NCBI GenBank assembly: GCA_003210655.1
Contig: QCUQ01000007.1
Span: 1-54,498 of the forward strand
Direction of reading: 5' to 3'
From: Prochlorococcus sp. AG-679-M10
GTDB lineage: Bacteria; Cyanobacteriota; Cyanobacteriia; PCC-6307; Cyanobiaceae
Length of the DNA: 54,498 nt
Position numbers and translations under genes: made by a program. Positions within the stretch are counted from its first letter, which is position 1. The number at the start of each line of letters is the position of its first letter. Of this stretch, positions 30,384-38,559 are shown piece after piece. The notes under the pieces were generated by a model. The model had not been told where the DNA came from, made no database searches, and saw only the letters and a list, made by a program, of their open reading frames with translations.

Positions 30384-30752
30384 TTATTTTTTTTCTATTT
30401 CAATTATTCTTCTTTCTCTAAGAAATAAGAAAAAAGGAGCAGAGAAAGCAAATGCTATTAAAAAAGTTCCAATGTAAACAACCCACATATTTTTTATATT
30501 CAATTTTTTAGATTCATTTACTATCCAAATAAAAACTGCAGTGGCTCCCACTAATAAATCTCTAGAAATGGATTGAGCTGCTGGATTAGCATTTGCTAAT
30601 GAAATAAAATTTTTAATGTCAAAACTATTTCCATATTCAATAGCAAAATCAAAATTTGCCATCATGGGAAGAATTGCCCCAAGGATTGATAGAAAAAGGT
30701 AAAGATACGATAGTTTTTGTTTATTATCTTTTAGTATATTTAGTGAATTCAT
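30384..30752 (-). CDS. DUF2834 family membrane protein
   Basis: 122 aa with three to four membrane helices. It matches the DUF2834 layout: a first helix ending in LGAILPM, then FDIKNFISLANANPAA, then SRDLLVGATAVFIW, then the last helix FLIAFAFSAPFFLFLRER. Function is unknown. I prefer the ATG at 30752 over the in-frame TTG two codons upstream. It converges with the MFS gene and is divergent from the PfkB kinase gene. Confidence 0.8.
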   Translation of the reverse strand: MNSLNILKDNKQKLSYLYLFLSILGAILPMMANFDFAIEYGNSFDIKNFISLANANPAAQSISRDLLVGATAVFIWIVNESKKLNIKNMWVVYIGTFLIAFAFSAPFFLFLRERRIIEIEKK

Positions 30753-30793
30753 AATCAAATGATATATACCCTAATAATAGTATTTATAAACTT

Positions 30794-31666
30794 ATGATTG
30801 AAGAAGGAAATAATAAATTTCAAGATTTTAAATTTTTAAAAGGTAATTTAAGATTTGCTGTTATTGGACATATCGAGTGGATAAATTTTATTGAAGTAGA
30901 TCAATTACCTAAACCAGGTTTAATCTCTCATTCTAAAAAATCTTTAGAATATCCTGCCGGGGGAGGATCAGTAATAGCTAAAAGACTACGAGAATTAACT
31001 AATGGCGAAGTCCATTTCTTTACAGCTTTAGGGAATGATTTTTATGGCCAGCAATGTTTAAATATTCTTGAAAATATGGATATTAAATTACATGTAGCAT
31101 GGCGAGACAAACCAACCAGAAAAGGTTTCAGTGTAATTGACTCTGATGGCGAAAGATCTATCACTATAATTGGAGATAGATTGTCTCCTAATTATAATGA
31201 TGATTTGGGTTGGACTACTCTTAATGATATGGATGGGGTTTTTATTACAGCAGCCGATAAGGAATTATTTAAAAAATCAAGGGTAGCAAAAACATTATGT
31301 ACCACTCCCAGAGTAGGGTTAAATATAATTAATGAATCCGGGATATTCTTAGATGGATTAATTGGAAGTAATCTTGATCCCGGAGAAGTTTTTTCTTTAA
31401 ATGAATTAAAATTAAAACCGAAATATGTTTTTAAAACAGAAGGAGAGAATGGTGGAATAGTATTTCCAGGAGGAAGATATAAAGCTATTAAAACCAAAAA
31501 AAATAAGATTGACTCATATGGATGTGGAGATTCTTTCGCAGCTGGAATCCTTTATGGAATGTCCTCTAATTGGAATATAGAAGAAAGTTTAAATCTTGCT
31601 AAAATAATGGGTAGAAATTGCAGTGAACATTTTGGACCATATAAAAATGGTAACAACTATAGTTAG
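30794..31666 (+). CDS. PfkB family carbohydrate kinase
   Basis: 290-aa ribokinase-fold sugar/nucleoside kinase. The PfkB signature 2 YGCGDSFAAGILYG is near the C-terminus with catalytic base Asp246. The N-terminal GGG substrate loop is present in YPAGGGSVIAKRL. The substrate is unknown. It starts at ATG. The two small hypothetical genes after it are on the same strand, the first 11 bp away. Confidence 0.88.
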   Translation: MIEEGNNKFQDFKFLKGNLRFAVIGHIEWINFIEVDQLPKPGLISHSKKSLEYPAGGGSVIAKRLRELTNGEVHFFTALGNDFYGQQCLNILENMDIKLHVAWRDKPTRKGFSVIDSDGERSITIIGDRLSPNYNDDLGWTTLNDMDGVFITAADKELFKKSRVAKTLCTTPRVGLNIINESGIFLDGLIGSNLDPGEVFSLNELKLKPKYVFKTEGENGGIVFPGGRYKAIKTKKNKIDSYGCGDSFAAGILYGMSSNWNIEESLNLAKIMGRNCSEHFGPYKNGNNYS

Positions 31667-31677
31667 GTAAATTTTTG

Positions 31678-31869
31678 ATGAATAATTTGTTAAATAAAAA
31701 AAGAAGTTATCTTGTTGATTCAATTATGATTTTCTTCTTATTAATCTCTTTTTTGGTATTTGAATCTCTAAAAACTTTATCTGGGATTTTTACCTATGGG
31801 ATTTTTAAAAAGGAAATATTAACCACTAAAAGCAATTTAGGATTTGATTTCAAAATTAAAATTAGATGA
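31678..31869 (+). CDS. Small single-helix membrane protein, unknown
   Basis: 63 aa from the ATG at 31678; an in-frame TTG lies one codon upstream. One membrane helix spans about 14-33 and a basic C-terminus follows (FKIKIR). Its TGA overlaps the ATG of the next gene (ATGA), indicating translational coupling. No family recognised. Confidence 0.6.
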   Translation: MNNLLNKKRSYLVDSIMIFFLLISFLVFESLKTLSGIFTYGIFKKEILTTKSNLGFDFKIKIR

Positions 31870-32225
31870 ATATATATTTAATTGGCTTTGCTTTTGCTTT
31901 AGTTTTAATTTTACTAATTAATAAAATTACAAATATAAAAAAAAATAAGAATAATAAGTTATCTAAATTTAAAAAGAAACTTCTTAGTAAAGAGTCAAAT
32001 ATTGAAAAAATTTTTTCAAGAGATGATGAAAAAACATTTTCAGATCCGGATATTAATATCAATATAGGACTTTATGATAATGAAGATATTACAAATAGAA
32101 AATCCAATATTCATAGAGCAAGACTCTCAAAATTTAAGAAGTCAAAATTAAATGGAGAAACTATATTTATAGATCCAGATCAAAAGATCTATAAATATAT
32201 TAATGGGAAGAAGAAATTTATCTAA
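31866..32225 (+). CDS. Membrane-anchored basic protein, unknown
   Basis: 119 aa. One N-terminal helix (about 2-19) is followed by a highly charged Lys/Asn-rich region that looks largely soluble and cytoplasmic. The end contains GETIFIDPDQKIYKYINGKKKF. Translationally coupled (ATGA overlap) to the 63-aa membrane protein before it, so the two may act together. No recognised family. Confidence 0.65.
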   Translation: MNIYLIGFAFALVLILLINKITNIKKNKNNKLSKFKKKLLSKESNIEKIFSRDDEKTFSDPDININIGLYDNEDITNRKSNIHRARLSKFKKSKLNGETIFIDPDQKIYKYINGKKKFI

Positions 32226-32236
32226 TATAAAAGTAC

Positions 32237-32755
32237 TTAATTACATTCAAGACTATCTCTAGTAGAAACTCCTGTAGTTGGATTAACTCCTTCAGCAATT
32301 TTGCAAAGATTTCTCTGGTCTTCACTATCAAGAATCGCGTAAGAAAAATCTGCTCCTTCTATTTGAGCACCAGCAAAGCTACTCCCAGAAGCTATCATGT
32401 TTATCAAAATGGAATTCCTTAAATCTGTTTTTTGGAAATTTACTCTATCTGCGAGAGTATCAGTTAAATCTATTCCATTAAGATTAGAACCTTTTAAGTC
32501 AGATAAAGTTAATGTAGTTCCATGAAGATCGACTTCACTAAAGTCAGCATCTCTTGCTACTGCGCCTGCTATTGAGGATAAATGAAGATCCTCTCCATGA
32601 AAATCAAAACCAGTAATATTAGACCTTACGTAACTAGGAACCTCATCCCCCTCACCTTTAGTCGCCACATTTGCACCTGCAAAAACAGGAGAGGTAAAAA
32701 TTAGAAAAGAAAAAGTCAGACATAAAAAGTATTTCAAAAAGCTAGATCGATTCAT
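32237..32755 (-). CDS. Secreted pentapeptide-repeat protein
   Basis: 172 aa. A signal peptide (about 1-27, ending PVFAGA) suggests export to the thylakoid lumen or periplasm. Residues about 50-150 are A(D/N)LxX-type pentapeptide repeats that form a quadrilateral beta-helix, for example ADFSEVDLHGTTLTLSDLKG. The C-terminal cap carries two Cys (NLCKIAEG, SLECN) that could form a disulphide. Lumenal pentapeptide proteins of this size are common in cyanobacteria, with unclear roles. Confidence 0.85.
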   Translation of the reverse strand: MNRSSFLKYFLCLTFSFLIFTSPVFAGANVATKGEGDEVPSYVRSNITGFDFHGEDLHLSSIAGAVARDADFSEVDLHGTTLTLSDLKGSNLNGIDLTDTLADRVNFQKTDLRNSILINMIASGSSFAGAQIEGADFSYAILDSEDQRNLCKIAEGVNPTTGVSTRDSLECN

Positions 32756-32838
32756 ATTGAGATTTTACAGTGCCTTTATCTTATCTCAATAAGATAATGA
32801 TTTAAATTGTTTTTAAACTTTGAATAAAGTTTTTAAAG

Positions 32839-33426
32839 TTATTTAACACTATAAATTTTAAATTTAGGTTGTAAATTTGTTATGCAATCGTGAAGTTTTT
32901 TATTATCTTTGCTATTGGTAACTTTGAATTCGGATTCAACACTTCCTTCCTTATCTCTTATAGCTTGATTTAAAACAACAGAGCCATTTTCATCAGAAAC
33001 AGATCTATGAAAAGTTCCTCTAGGGATTTTTAAGATTAAACCACATGATTCTAATCTTACTTTGTAGAAAGGATATTCCCAGCCAAAGTTTACGAGATAA
33101 AAAGTTCTTCCTCCCGAAATAGCTAAAAGGTTATCCTCTTGTTTGTGATGAATATAAAACTGCCAATTGCCTAATTCTTTATCATTAGGTGGACTCACAG
33201 CTGGGCCATTATGAATTACTAAGTCTCTAAAATTTGAGTTATTAATACTAATATCGAAAAATCTGACATCTTCCGTATCGCGAAATTTTTCGTAACTTTT
33301 CAATTCAAACATTTCGGATTTGTTTGGCTTGGCAAGTTTGATTTTTAAAGTTGAGTTCAATTTATTTGAAATATTAATTAAATGAAAACAGATAAATTTT
33401 GAAGATAACGTATCAGTTAACACCAA
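32839..33426 (-). CDS. Cupin-like protein resembling sugar 3,5-epimerases
   Basis: Up to 195 aa from TTG; the in-frame ATG at 33312 (MFELKSYEKF, 157 aa) is a credible alternative because residues 1-38 look unlike a folded domain. The core has a beta-strand and Gly/Pro pattern (NWQFYIHHKQEDNLLAISGG, then LILKIPRGTFHRSVS), resembling the dTDP-4-dehydrorhamnose 3,5-epimerase cupin fold. The family assignment is tentative. It follows the transglutaminase gene by 83 bp on the same strand, so it may be a fourth member of that unit. Confidence 0.6.
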   Translation of the reverse strand: MVLTDTLSSKFICFHLINISNKLNSTLKIKLAKPNKSEMFELKSYEKFRDTEDVRFFDISINNSNFRDLVIHNGPAVSPPNDKELGNWQFYIHHKQEDNLLAISGGRTFYLVNFGWEYPFYKVRLESCGLILKIPRGTFHRSVSDENGSVVLNQAIRDKEGSVESEFKVTNSKDNKKLHDCITNLQPKFKIYSVK

Positions 33427-33509
33427 TTAAGGAACACCTCTATTAAATTTATAATTAAGCTTATTTTTTAAATATCCTTCAAAATAATTCAAAAGAATAA
33501 AAGGCTTAA

Positions 33510-34370
33510 TTAATTACAAATTTCTAAAGGCTTTATTTCCCATTTCAAAATATTCTTAAGGTTTGTTTTTCCTCTAAAGTTTCCAGTAATCACAGCCGTT
33601 AGGTTGGATTTTGAAGATGATACTAATGTTAAATACCTTTCGTCTATTAATCCTTTACCGCTTGGATCAAAACCTCTCCATCCTGCTCCTGGGATATATA
33701 ATTCGGCCCATGCATGTAATTCAAATTCTTTTGGTAAAGGATCTTCAAAATGATAACCACTAACAAATCTGCTTGGAATTCCTACTGATCTGCATGATTC
33801 AACCATTAACATTGCTAAGTCTCTGCATGACCCAACCCTTTCTCTAAGAGTCCTGCTTGCTGGCCATGCTGGGCCAGTATGTCTTTTCGTATACTTAACT
33901 CGATCCTGAATAATTTCTATAAGTTGAAATATGAAAGATAAGGCATTATTGCTACTTCCTGCTAATGACTCTTGCGCTAATTCAACAGCAGAAGGATCAT
34001 GCTGCCCATTTGGCATCCATCCTTCCAAAGCGCCCTGAAGATCTCTATTAATGATACTTCTACAAAAGGGTAAAGTAAGGTCCCTTTCTTTAACACCATC
34101 AAGAATGCAAGGATGTTTAAGTGTCTCAACCTCGCTTATTGCTTTAATAGATAATGAATCGGTATATCCCTCAAAGGTAATTCTATTAATCTCTTCACCA
34201 CTGGCGGCAAGCAAAGGATAAAGAATTTTAGGATTTGGAGAAATATTTAAATTAAAGTTTATTAGCCTTTGAAATCCATGCGATCTTGGCTTAATGCATA
34301 ATCGATGTTCCCCCAATTGAACTGATTCTTCATAGGAATATTCAAGGTTATGGATATATTTAATTTTCAT
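33510..34370 (-). CDS. Transglutaminase-like family protein
   Basis: 286 aa with an N-terminal bacterial transglutaminase-like beta domain (about 1-85) and a papain-fold transglutaminase core. The full triad is visible: Cys182 in RVGSCRDLA, His219 in ELHAWAE, and Asp235 in WRGFDPSGKG. No signal peptide, so probably cytoplasmic. Its ATG overlaps the stop of the alpha-E gene (ATGA). Such proteins accompany the circularly permuted ATP-grasp and alpha-E proteins in many bacteria and are predicted to hydrolyse or transfer peptide bonds in the product. Confidence 0.9.
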   Translation of the reverse strand: MKIKYIHNLEYSYEESVQLGEHRLCIKPRSHGFQRLINFNLNISPNPKILYPLLAASGEEINRITFEGYTDSLSIKAISEVETLKHPCILDGVKERDLTLPFCRSIINRDLQGALEGWMPNGQHDPSAVELAQESLAGSSNNALSFIFQLIEIIQDRVKYTKRHTGPAWPASRTLRERVGSCRDLAMLMVESCRSVGIPSRFVSGYHFEDPLPKEFELHAWAELYIPGAGWRGFDPSGKGLIDERYLTLVSSSKSNLTAVITGNFRGKTNLKNILKWEIKPLEICN

Positions 34371-35323
34371 TGATCAAATTCTTTATTTATAAAATATTTA
34401 TCTTCTATGAGATTATGCAGTTTGTTTAAATCAATTTGTAAGGAATCAATAGCCTCATGTAGTCCATCATTAATTATATCTTCAATTCTGATATAACTCC
34501 ACTTTGCTTTAAGTAAACCCCTCATGCACTCAAGTTTTGAGGGATTATCTGAACTTGGAGAGGTATCAATCATTTTTAGGGTATTACTAATACCATCCAA
34601 ACAGTATCTGACAGATCTTGGGAAATTATTATCTAGTAAGAGAAATCGTGCTACTGAATTCGGCTTTATAGAATTTTGTTCTGCTTTCCTGAACATTTGA
34701 TAAGCACCTGCCGAACGCAGAAGAGCAATCCACTGCAACTCATCCAGGACTCCTCCAAGCTCATCTAAGCTTGGAAGTAATAAGTAATATTTTACATCTA
34801 AGATTCTAGATGTCTTATCAGCTCTTTCTATTAATCTACCTAAAATACTAAATTGACACGCAAGATCTTTGCTAAGAGTGGCGTCTGTAATGCCATAAAA
34901 CAATTGACATCCTCTTCTTATTTCGCTTAATTGCTCTTGTCTTGGAAGGTCCCATATAGATTCCCCTTCTTGTAAATTCCAATATAAAATATTTATTTGT
35001 TCCCACATTTCAGATGTCATTACATCCCTTATTTGCCTAGCATTTTCTCTCGCCAATTGGATACAAGAGATTATGCTGTTGGGATTTATTCGATCCCTAA
35101 TTAAAAAATTAATAACATCATCCTGTTTCTTTTCAGGAAATCTAGAATCAAATGTTTCTCTATCACTTGAAGCATCAATTAGAGGCAGCCATGGTTCAGC
35201 ACTGCCTGGCGGACAATCTAAAGACATTGCTTCACTAACCTCCACGAAACGAGAAATATTTTCTGCACGTTCTAAATAACGATTAATCCAATAAAGAGAT
35301 TCAGCTACCCGACTTAAAAGCAT
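34367..35323 (-). CDS. Alpha-E domain protein (DUF403/COG2307)
   Basis: 318-aa, all-helical protein. The N-terminal signature LSRVAESLYWINRYLERAEN is the hallmark of the alpha-E family, and a second is RGCQLFYGITDATLSKD. It is always found next to the circularly permuted ATP-grasp protein. Its biochemical role is unknown; it is presumed a partner of the ligase. It starts 2 bp after the ATP-grasp stop and overlaps the transglutaminase start by 4 bp. Confidence 0.92.
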   Translation of the reverse strand: MLLSRVAESLYWINRYLERAENISRFVEVSEAMSLDCPPGSAEPWLPLIDASSDRETFDSRFPEKKQDDVINFLIRDRINPNSIISCIQLARENARQIRDVMTSEMWEQINILYWNLQEGESIWDLPRQEQLSEIRRGCQLFYGITDATLSKDLACQFSILGRLIERADKTSRILDVKYYLLLPSLDELGGVLDELQWIALLRSAGAYQMFRKAEQNSIKPNSVARFLLLDNNFPRSVRYCLDGISNTLKMIDTSPSSDNPSKLECMRGLLKAKWSYIRIEDIINDGLHEAIDSLQIDLNKLHNLIEDKYFINKEFDQ

Positions 35324-35324
35324 A

Positions 35325-36770
35325 CTAATTTCCTACAACCCATGTATCTTTGCAACCCCCTCCTTGAGATGAATTGACTACTAATGAACCTTTTTTTAAA
35401 GCAACTCTAGTTAGACCTCCTGGACTTACCCATGAATCCTTTCCTCTTAAAATGTAAGGTCTTAAATCAACGTGACATGGATAAAGTTCACCATCGCATA
35501 ATGATGGAACAGTAGAAAGTTCTAGAGTAGGTTGAGCTATAAAATTTCTAGGATTATTTTTGATTTTATCTGAGAATTCATTTATCTCAGTTGTAGTTGA
35601 TTGAGGACCAATTAACATTCCATAACCACCAGCTTCAGAGACTGATTTGACAACAAGTTTTGGAAGGTTCTTTAAGACATATTCTCTATCCTTCTCGTAA
35701 TAACAAATATAGGTTTCAACATTTTTTATTATTGGTTCTTCATCAAGAAAATATTTGATCATTTTAGGAACAAAAGAATAAATCATTTTGTCATCTGCTA
35801 TTCCTGTTCCGGGAACATTCGCAACAGCAACATGACCTGCATTCATGACATCTAGTAAACCACTAACACCTAAATATGAATCTTTTCTAAAATTTACAGG
35901 ATCTAAAAAATCATCATCTATCCTTCTATAAATAACATCTACTCTTTTTAATCCAGAAGTAGTCTTTAAGTAAACATATTCGTCGTTACAAATTAAATCG
36001 TGACCTTGAACTAATTGAATACCCATTTCTTGAGCTAAATAACTATGTTCAAAATATGCACTATTAAAAATCCCAGGTGTTAATAAAACTATTTTTGGTG
36101 TATCAGTCCAAACAGCTAGTTCTTGGAGAGTCTTTAATAAAAATGATGGGTATTCATCAATAGGTTTAACTATCCTGCCTGAGAAAAGATTAGGGAAGAT
36201 ATTCTTCATCACTAATCTATTCTCCAAAAAATAAGCCACACCAGAAGGACATCTTAAGTTGTCCTCTAAAACATGCCAAGTACCTTGACCATCTCTTATT
36301 AAATCAAGTCCTGATATTTGACACCATTTGTTTAATGGAGGTTTAAAACCTAACATTTGAGGCCTCCATCCATCTGAACTCTCAATTAGTTCCCTTGGAA
36401 TTATTCCATCATTAATTATATTTTGAGAATTATATATATCATCTAAGAAAAGATCGATTGCCTCAAGTCTCTGTTTTAAGCCTTCTTCTAGGGATATCCA
36501 GTCGTGCTTACTTATTATTCTCGGTAAAGGGTCAAAAGGTAATATTCTTTCTGTACCTTTTAATCCTGTGTCGTTTAACCTAAAAGTTGCTCCATGTCTT
36601 AGTAATAACTTCTTGGCCGCCGAATGATTTCTGTTTAGTTCTTCTAAACCCATGTTATCTAAGGAAGATAATAAGGGGGTTAAAATTTCTCTTGCAGAAT
36701 TTAAATTATCTTTAAAGTATTCATCAAAATTATTTTTAGGACGATAATCTGAAAACATATATCTCTTCAT
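35325..36770 (-). CDS. Circularly permuted ATP-grasp type 2 protein (COG2308)
   Basis: 481 aa. It has the DUF404/DUF407 layout: an N-terminal region with the RHGATFRLNDTG and LPFDPLPRII blocks, the middle ENRLVMKNIFP, then GTGIADDKMIYSFVPKMI and the nucleotide-binding VVKSVSEAGGYGMLIGP. The family is related to glutathionylspermidine synthases and is predicted to ligate amino or peptide groups with ATP. It is first gene of a tight three-gene operon with alpha-E and transglutaminase. The substrate is unknown. Confidence 0.92.
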   Translation of the reverse strand: MKRYMFSDYRPKNNFDEYFKDNLNSAREILTPLLSSLDNMGLEELNRNHSAAKKLLLRHGATFRLNDTGLKGTERILPFDPLPRIISKHDWISLEEGLKQRLEAIDLFLDDIYNSQNIINDGIIPRELIESSDGWRPQMLGFKPPLNKWCQISGLDLIRDGQGTWHVLEDNLRCPSGVAYFLENRLVMKNIFPNLFSGRIVKPIDEYPSFLLKTLQELAVWTDTPKIVLLTPGIFNSAYFEHSYLAQEMGIQLVQGHDLICNDEYVYLKTTSGLKRVDVIYRRIDDDFLDPVNFRKDSYLGVSGLLDVMNAGHVAVANVPGTGIADDKMIYSFVPKMIKYFLDEEPIIKNVETYICYYEKDREYVLKNLPKLVVKSVSEAGGYGMLIGPQSTTTEINEFSDKIKNNPRNFIAQPTLELSTVPSLCDGELYPCHVDLRPYILRGKDSWVSPGGLTRVALKKGSLVVNSSQGGGCKDTWVVGN

Positions 36771-36896
36771 TTGTTAACTTTTTACTTTAGCTTGGGACGA
36801 TATTTAGTATTTAAAACTACAAAAAGAAATATCCATAAACTAAATCTATTTCAATAATTTATACATTGAACTATATTTCTTAAAAATATAAAAAAC

Positions 36897-37133
36897 ATGA
36901 ATTCTGGCAATTGGCAATTTGTTTTTTTTAGATATTTTGCGAGTTTACTTTTTATTCTCTCTCATAGTTTACTTGTTTTAGATCATCTACCTACTGGTGC
37001 TGCACTTCATGGTTTGGGAGAAGTTTTTATAGCGCCTTGGGCCTTTAGGGAAAGGGCCTGGGATTTAGTTGCTATTGCAATTTTATTTTTCTTTTTTGAT
37101 ATTTGGGGATTGATTAACACTCCTTGGAATTAG
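36897..37133 (+). CDS. Small two-helix membrane protein, unknown
   Basis: 78 aa with two hydrophobic segments (about 8-28 and 58-72) separated by a loop rich in His, Gly and aromatic residues (HGLGEVFIAPWAFRERAW). It starts at ATG and overlaps the next ORF by 10 bp. No family recognised; probably cyanobacterial-specific. Confidence 0.65.
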   Translation: MNSGNWQFVFFRYFASLLFILSHSLLVLDHLPTGAALHGLGEVFIAPWAFRERAWDLVAIAILFFFFDIWGLINTPWN

Positions 37134-37153
37134 TTGATAATATCAATCCAGGC

Positions 37154-37396
37154 ATGGTAAATAATTTACTAAAAATGAAATCCAAAATAAAACAAACTTT
37201 TAAATTAATCTTATTTATCTTTTTAACAAATACTCACTTCTTACAAGCTCACGATTCATTTAATGGAGGATGTAAAAATCATTGTAATGAATCTGTTAAA
37301 CCATCAATTATAAATAAAGAGTTGAATAATTCTAGTTATAAAAATCAAATTGAGGATAATGATTCTTGTTTAAGTAAATCACTTTGTAGAGGTTGA
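37154..37396 (+). CDS. Small secreted Cys-containing protein, unknown
   Basis: 80 aa from the ATG at 37154; 37124 and 37175 are alternatives. A signal peptide (KIKQTFKLILFIFLTNTHFLQA) ends before HDSFNGGCKNHCNES. Four Cys lie in two pairs (GCKNHC and SCLSKSLC), which could form disulphides or bind metal outside the membrane. Its 3' end overlaps the zinc-ribbon gene on the other strand by 52 bp. No family recognised. Confidence 0.55.
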   Translation: MVNNLLKMKSKIKQTFKLILFIFLTNTHFLQAHDSFNGGCKNHCNESVKPSIINKELNNSSYKNQIEDNDSCLSKSLCRG

Positions 37397-37671
37397 TAAA
37401 ATCTTGTATTTGAATTTTTCTCTATAAAATTTGTACTTGCTTTGTAATTTCTAGTTGGAGGATTTACTTGGTTTTTAATTAAAATAATAAACGTATAAAT
37501 CAATGGAAGTACTAGCGATAAGGAGGCAACTATAGCAATTATTTGATTAATTTTAATCAATGGCTTTTTTACTAGAGGGTCACCACATAAACCACATATT
37601 AATTCTCCAGATGTTGATTTTTTTTGAAATTGATATTTGGGATTACAATATGGACAATAGTAATTATTCAT
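37345..37671 (-). CDS. Zinc-ribbon membrane protein
   Basis: 108 aa. An N-terminal zinc ribbon is seen as CPYC at residues 6-9 and CGLC at about 26-29. A single membrane helix (about 43-64) and a polar Asn/Ser-rich C-terminus follow. Likely binds zinc structurally; function unknown. It is convergent with, and overlaps by 52 bp, the small secreted protein gene. Confidence 0.7.
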   Translation of the reverse strand: MNNYYCPYCNPKYQFQKKSTSGELICGLCGDPLVKKPLIKINQIIAIVASLSLVLPLIYTFIILIKNQVNPPTRNYKASTNFIEKNSNTRFYQPLQSDLLKQESLSSI

Positions 37672-37796
37672 GGATTAAAACAAAATTATTTTTCTTATTA
37701 TTAGAAATATAAAAAATTTATTTTGTAATAAGACTTCTAGCCAAAGTAAGATTTTTGAAGTAAAAGATTTATACCAATAGTTCAATTTAGTCTCCT

Positions 37797-37943
37797 TCAC
37801 TTTGAATTAAAGTGGTGTGATCTCTGATCATCTACATCGGCCATAAGATCATTTTTCTCTAATTTTTTAAGAACATTTTTGTATTCGATTTCATTAACAG
37901 CTCTAGCTAATAAATCAGAAAAATATTTAAGTTTTTTTGACAT
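37797..37943 (-). CDS. 48-aa soluble protein, unknown
   Basis: ATG at 37943 to TGA. The product is MSKKLKYFSD followed by a helical, charged segment and the acidic/His end MADVDDQRSHHFNSK. The coding look and amphipathic helix support a real gene, but no family is recognised. It stands alone between the zinc-ribbon gene and a 30-bp palindrome. Confidence 0.55.
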   Translation of the reverse strand: MSKKLKYFSDLLARAVNEIEYKNVLKKLEKNDLMADVDDQRSHHFNSK

Positions 37944-38033
37944 TATTTTATCTCTATCCAAATAAAGTTTCTTATTACAATAGATAGCTAAAAAATTTTA
38001 ATAATGCCAAAGTTTGTTTATTTATCCCAAATA

Positions 38034-38063
38034 AAAAGGAGAGCTTTTAAAAGCTCTCCTTTT
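38034..38063. terminator. Perfect 30-bp palindrome, probable bidirectional terminator
   Basis: AAAAGGAGAGCTTTT joined directly to AAAAGCTCTCCTTTT: two perfect 15-base arms with no spacer. As RNA it would form a GC-containing stem (GGAGAGC/GCTCTCC) with an A/U loop and flanking A and T tracts, as expected of a terminator acting in either direction. It does not lie directly after a recognised gene on either strand. Confidence 0.6.
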
Positions 38064-38111
38064 ATTCTCTTACTTATTTTATCTATCAAAATTAACAACT
38101 AGCCTAAATCA

Positions 38112-38261
38112 TTGATCCTTGTTGTTAATTATTCTTCAGCTAAAAATAAACTTAAAAAACTAATAGTTTTTAACTGGGGCAAAGACTCTAGAATTGAACT
38201 TTTTCCTGTAGGGCACCTAAACGATGCGAAAGAAGTAAGTTCAGACATTAATAAAAAATAA
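38112..38261 (+). CDS. Possible 49-aa protein
   Basis: An open frame from TTG (38112) to TAA encodes MILVVNYSSAKNKLKKLIVF and then a charged tail ending SSDINKK. The mix of residues looks protein-like, but there is no ATG/GTG, no clear ribosome-binding site and no recognised family, so it may be chance or part of an RNA. Confidence 0.3.
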   Translation: MILVVNYSSAKNKLKKLIVFNWGKDSRIELFPVGHLNDAKEVSSDINKK

Positions 38262-38559
38262 TTGGAGCAGTTAATTAAATTAGTTCGGGATTATTCCGAA
38301 ATTGCAGGCAGGCTATCGATCATTTTGAAAGACCTCCTAAAACTCAACAATCACAAATTAATAAAAAACTTTTAAAAAAACAATCCGTTTTTATACGCAT
38401 TGATTTTTAATTCAAAATGTCCGATAGTAATAATCAATTTGTTTATTTTCCGCTTTAAATTTTATATATTTCTTGTTTAGTTTTTTAGTAAGTTTTGCTT
38501 ATTTCTTTTCTTATCTCTCTCGTTTATGTTAACCCTAAATGAATTGAGGAGATCTATTT
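38262..38559. other. Gap with small hairpin and a 10-codon frame
   Basis: 298 bp. It contains a TTCGG-gattatt-CCGAA hairpin (38284-38300). On the minus strand a perfect AGGAGGT (38332-38338) lies 8 bases before an ATG opening a 10-residue frame (38291-38323). Nothing else is recognised; promoters for the 57-aa gene after it should lie here. Confidence 0.4.
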
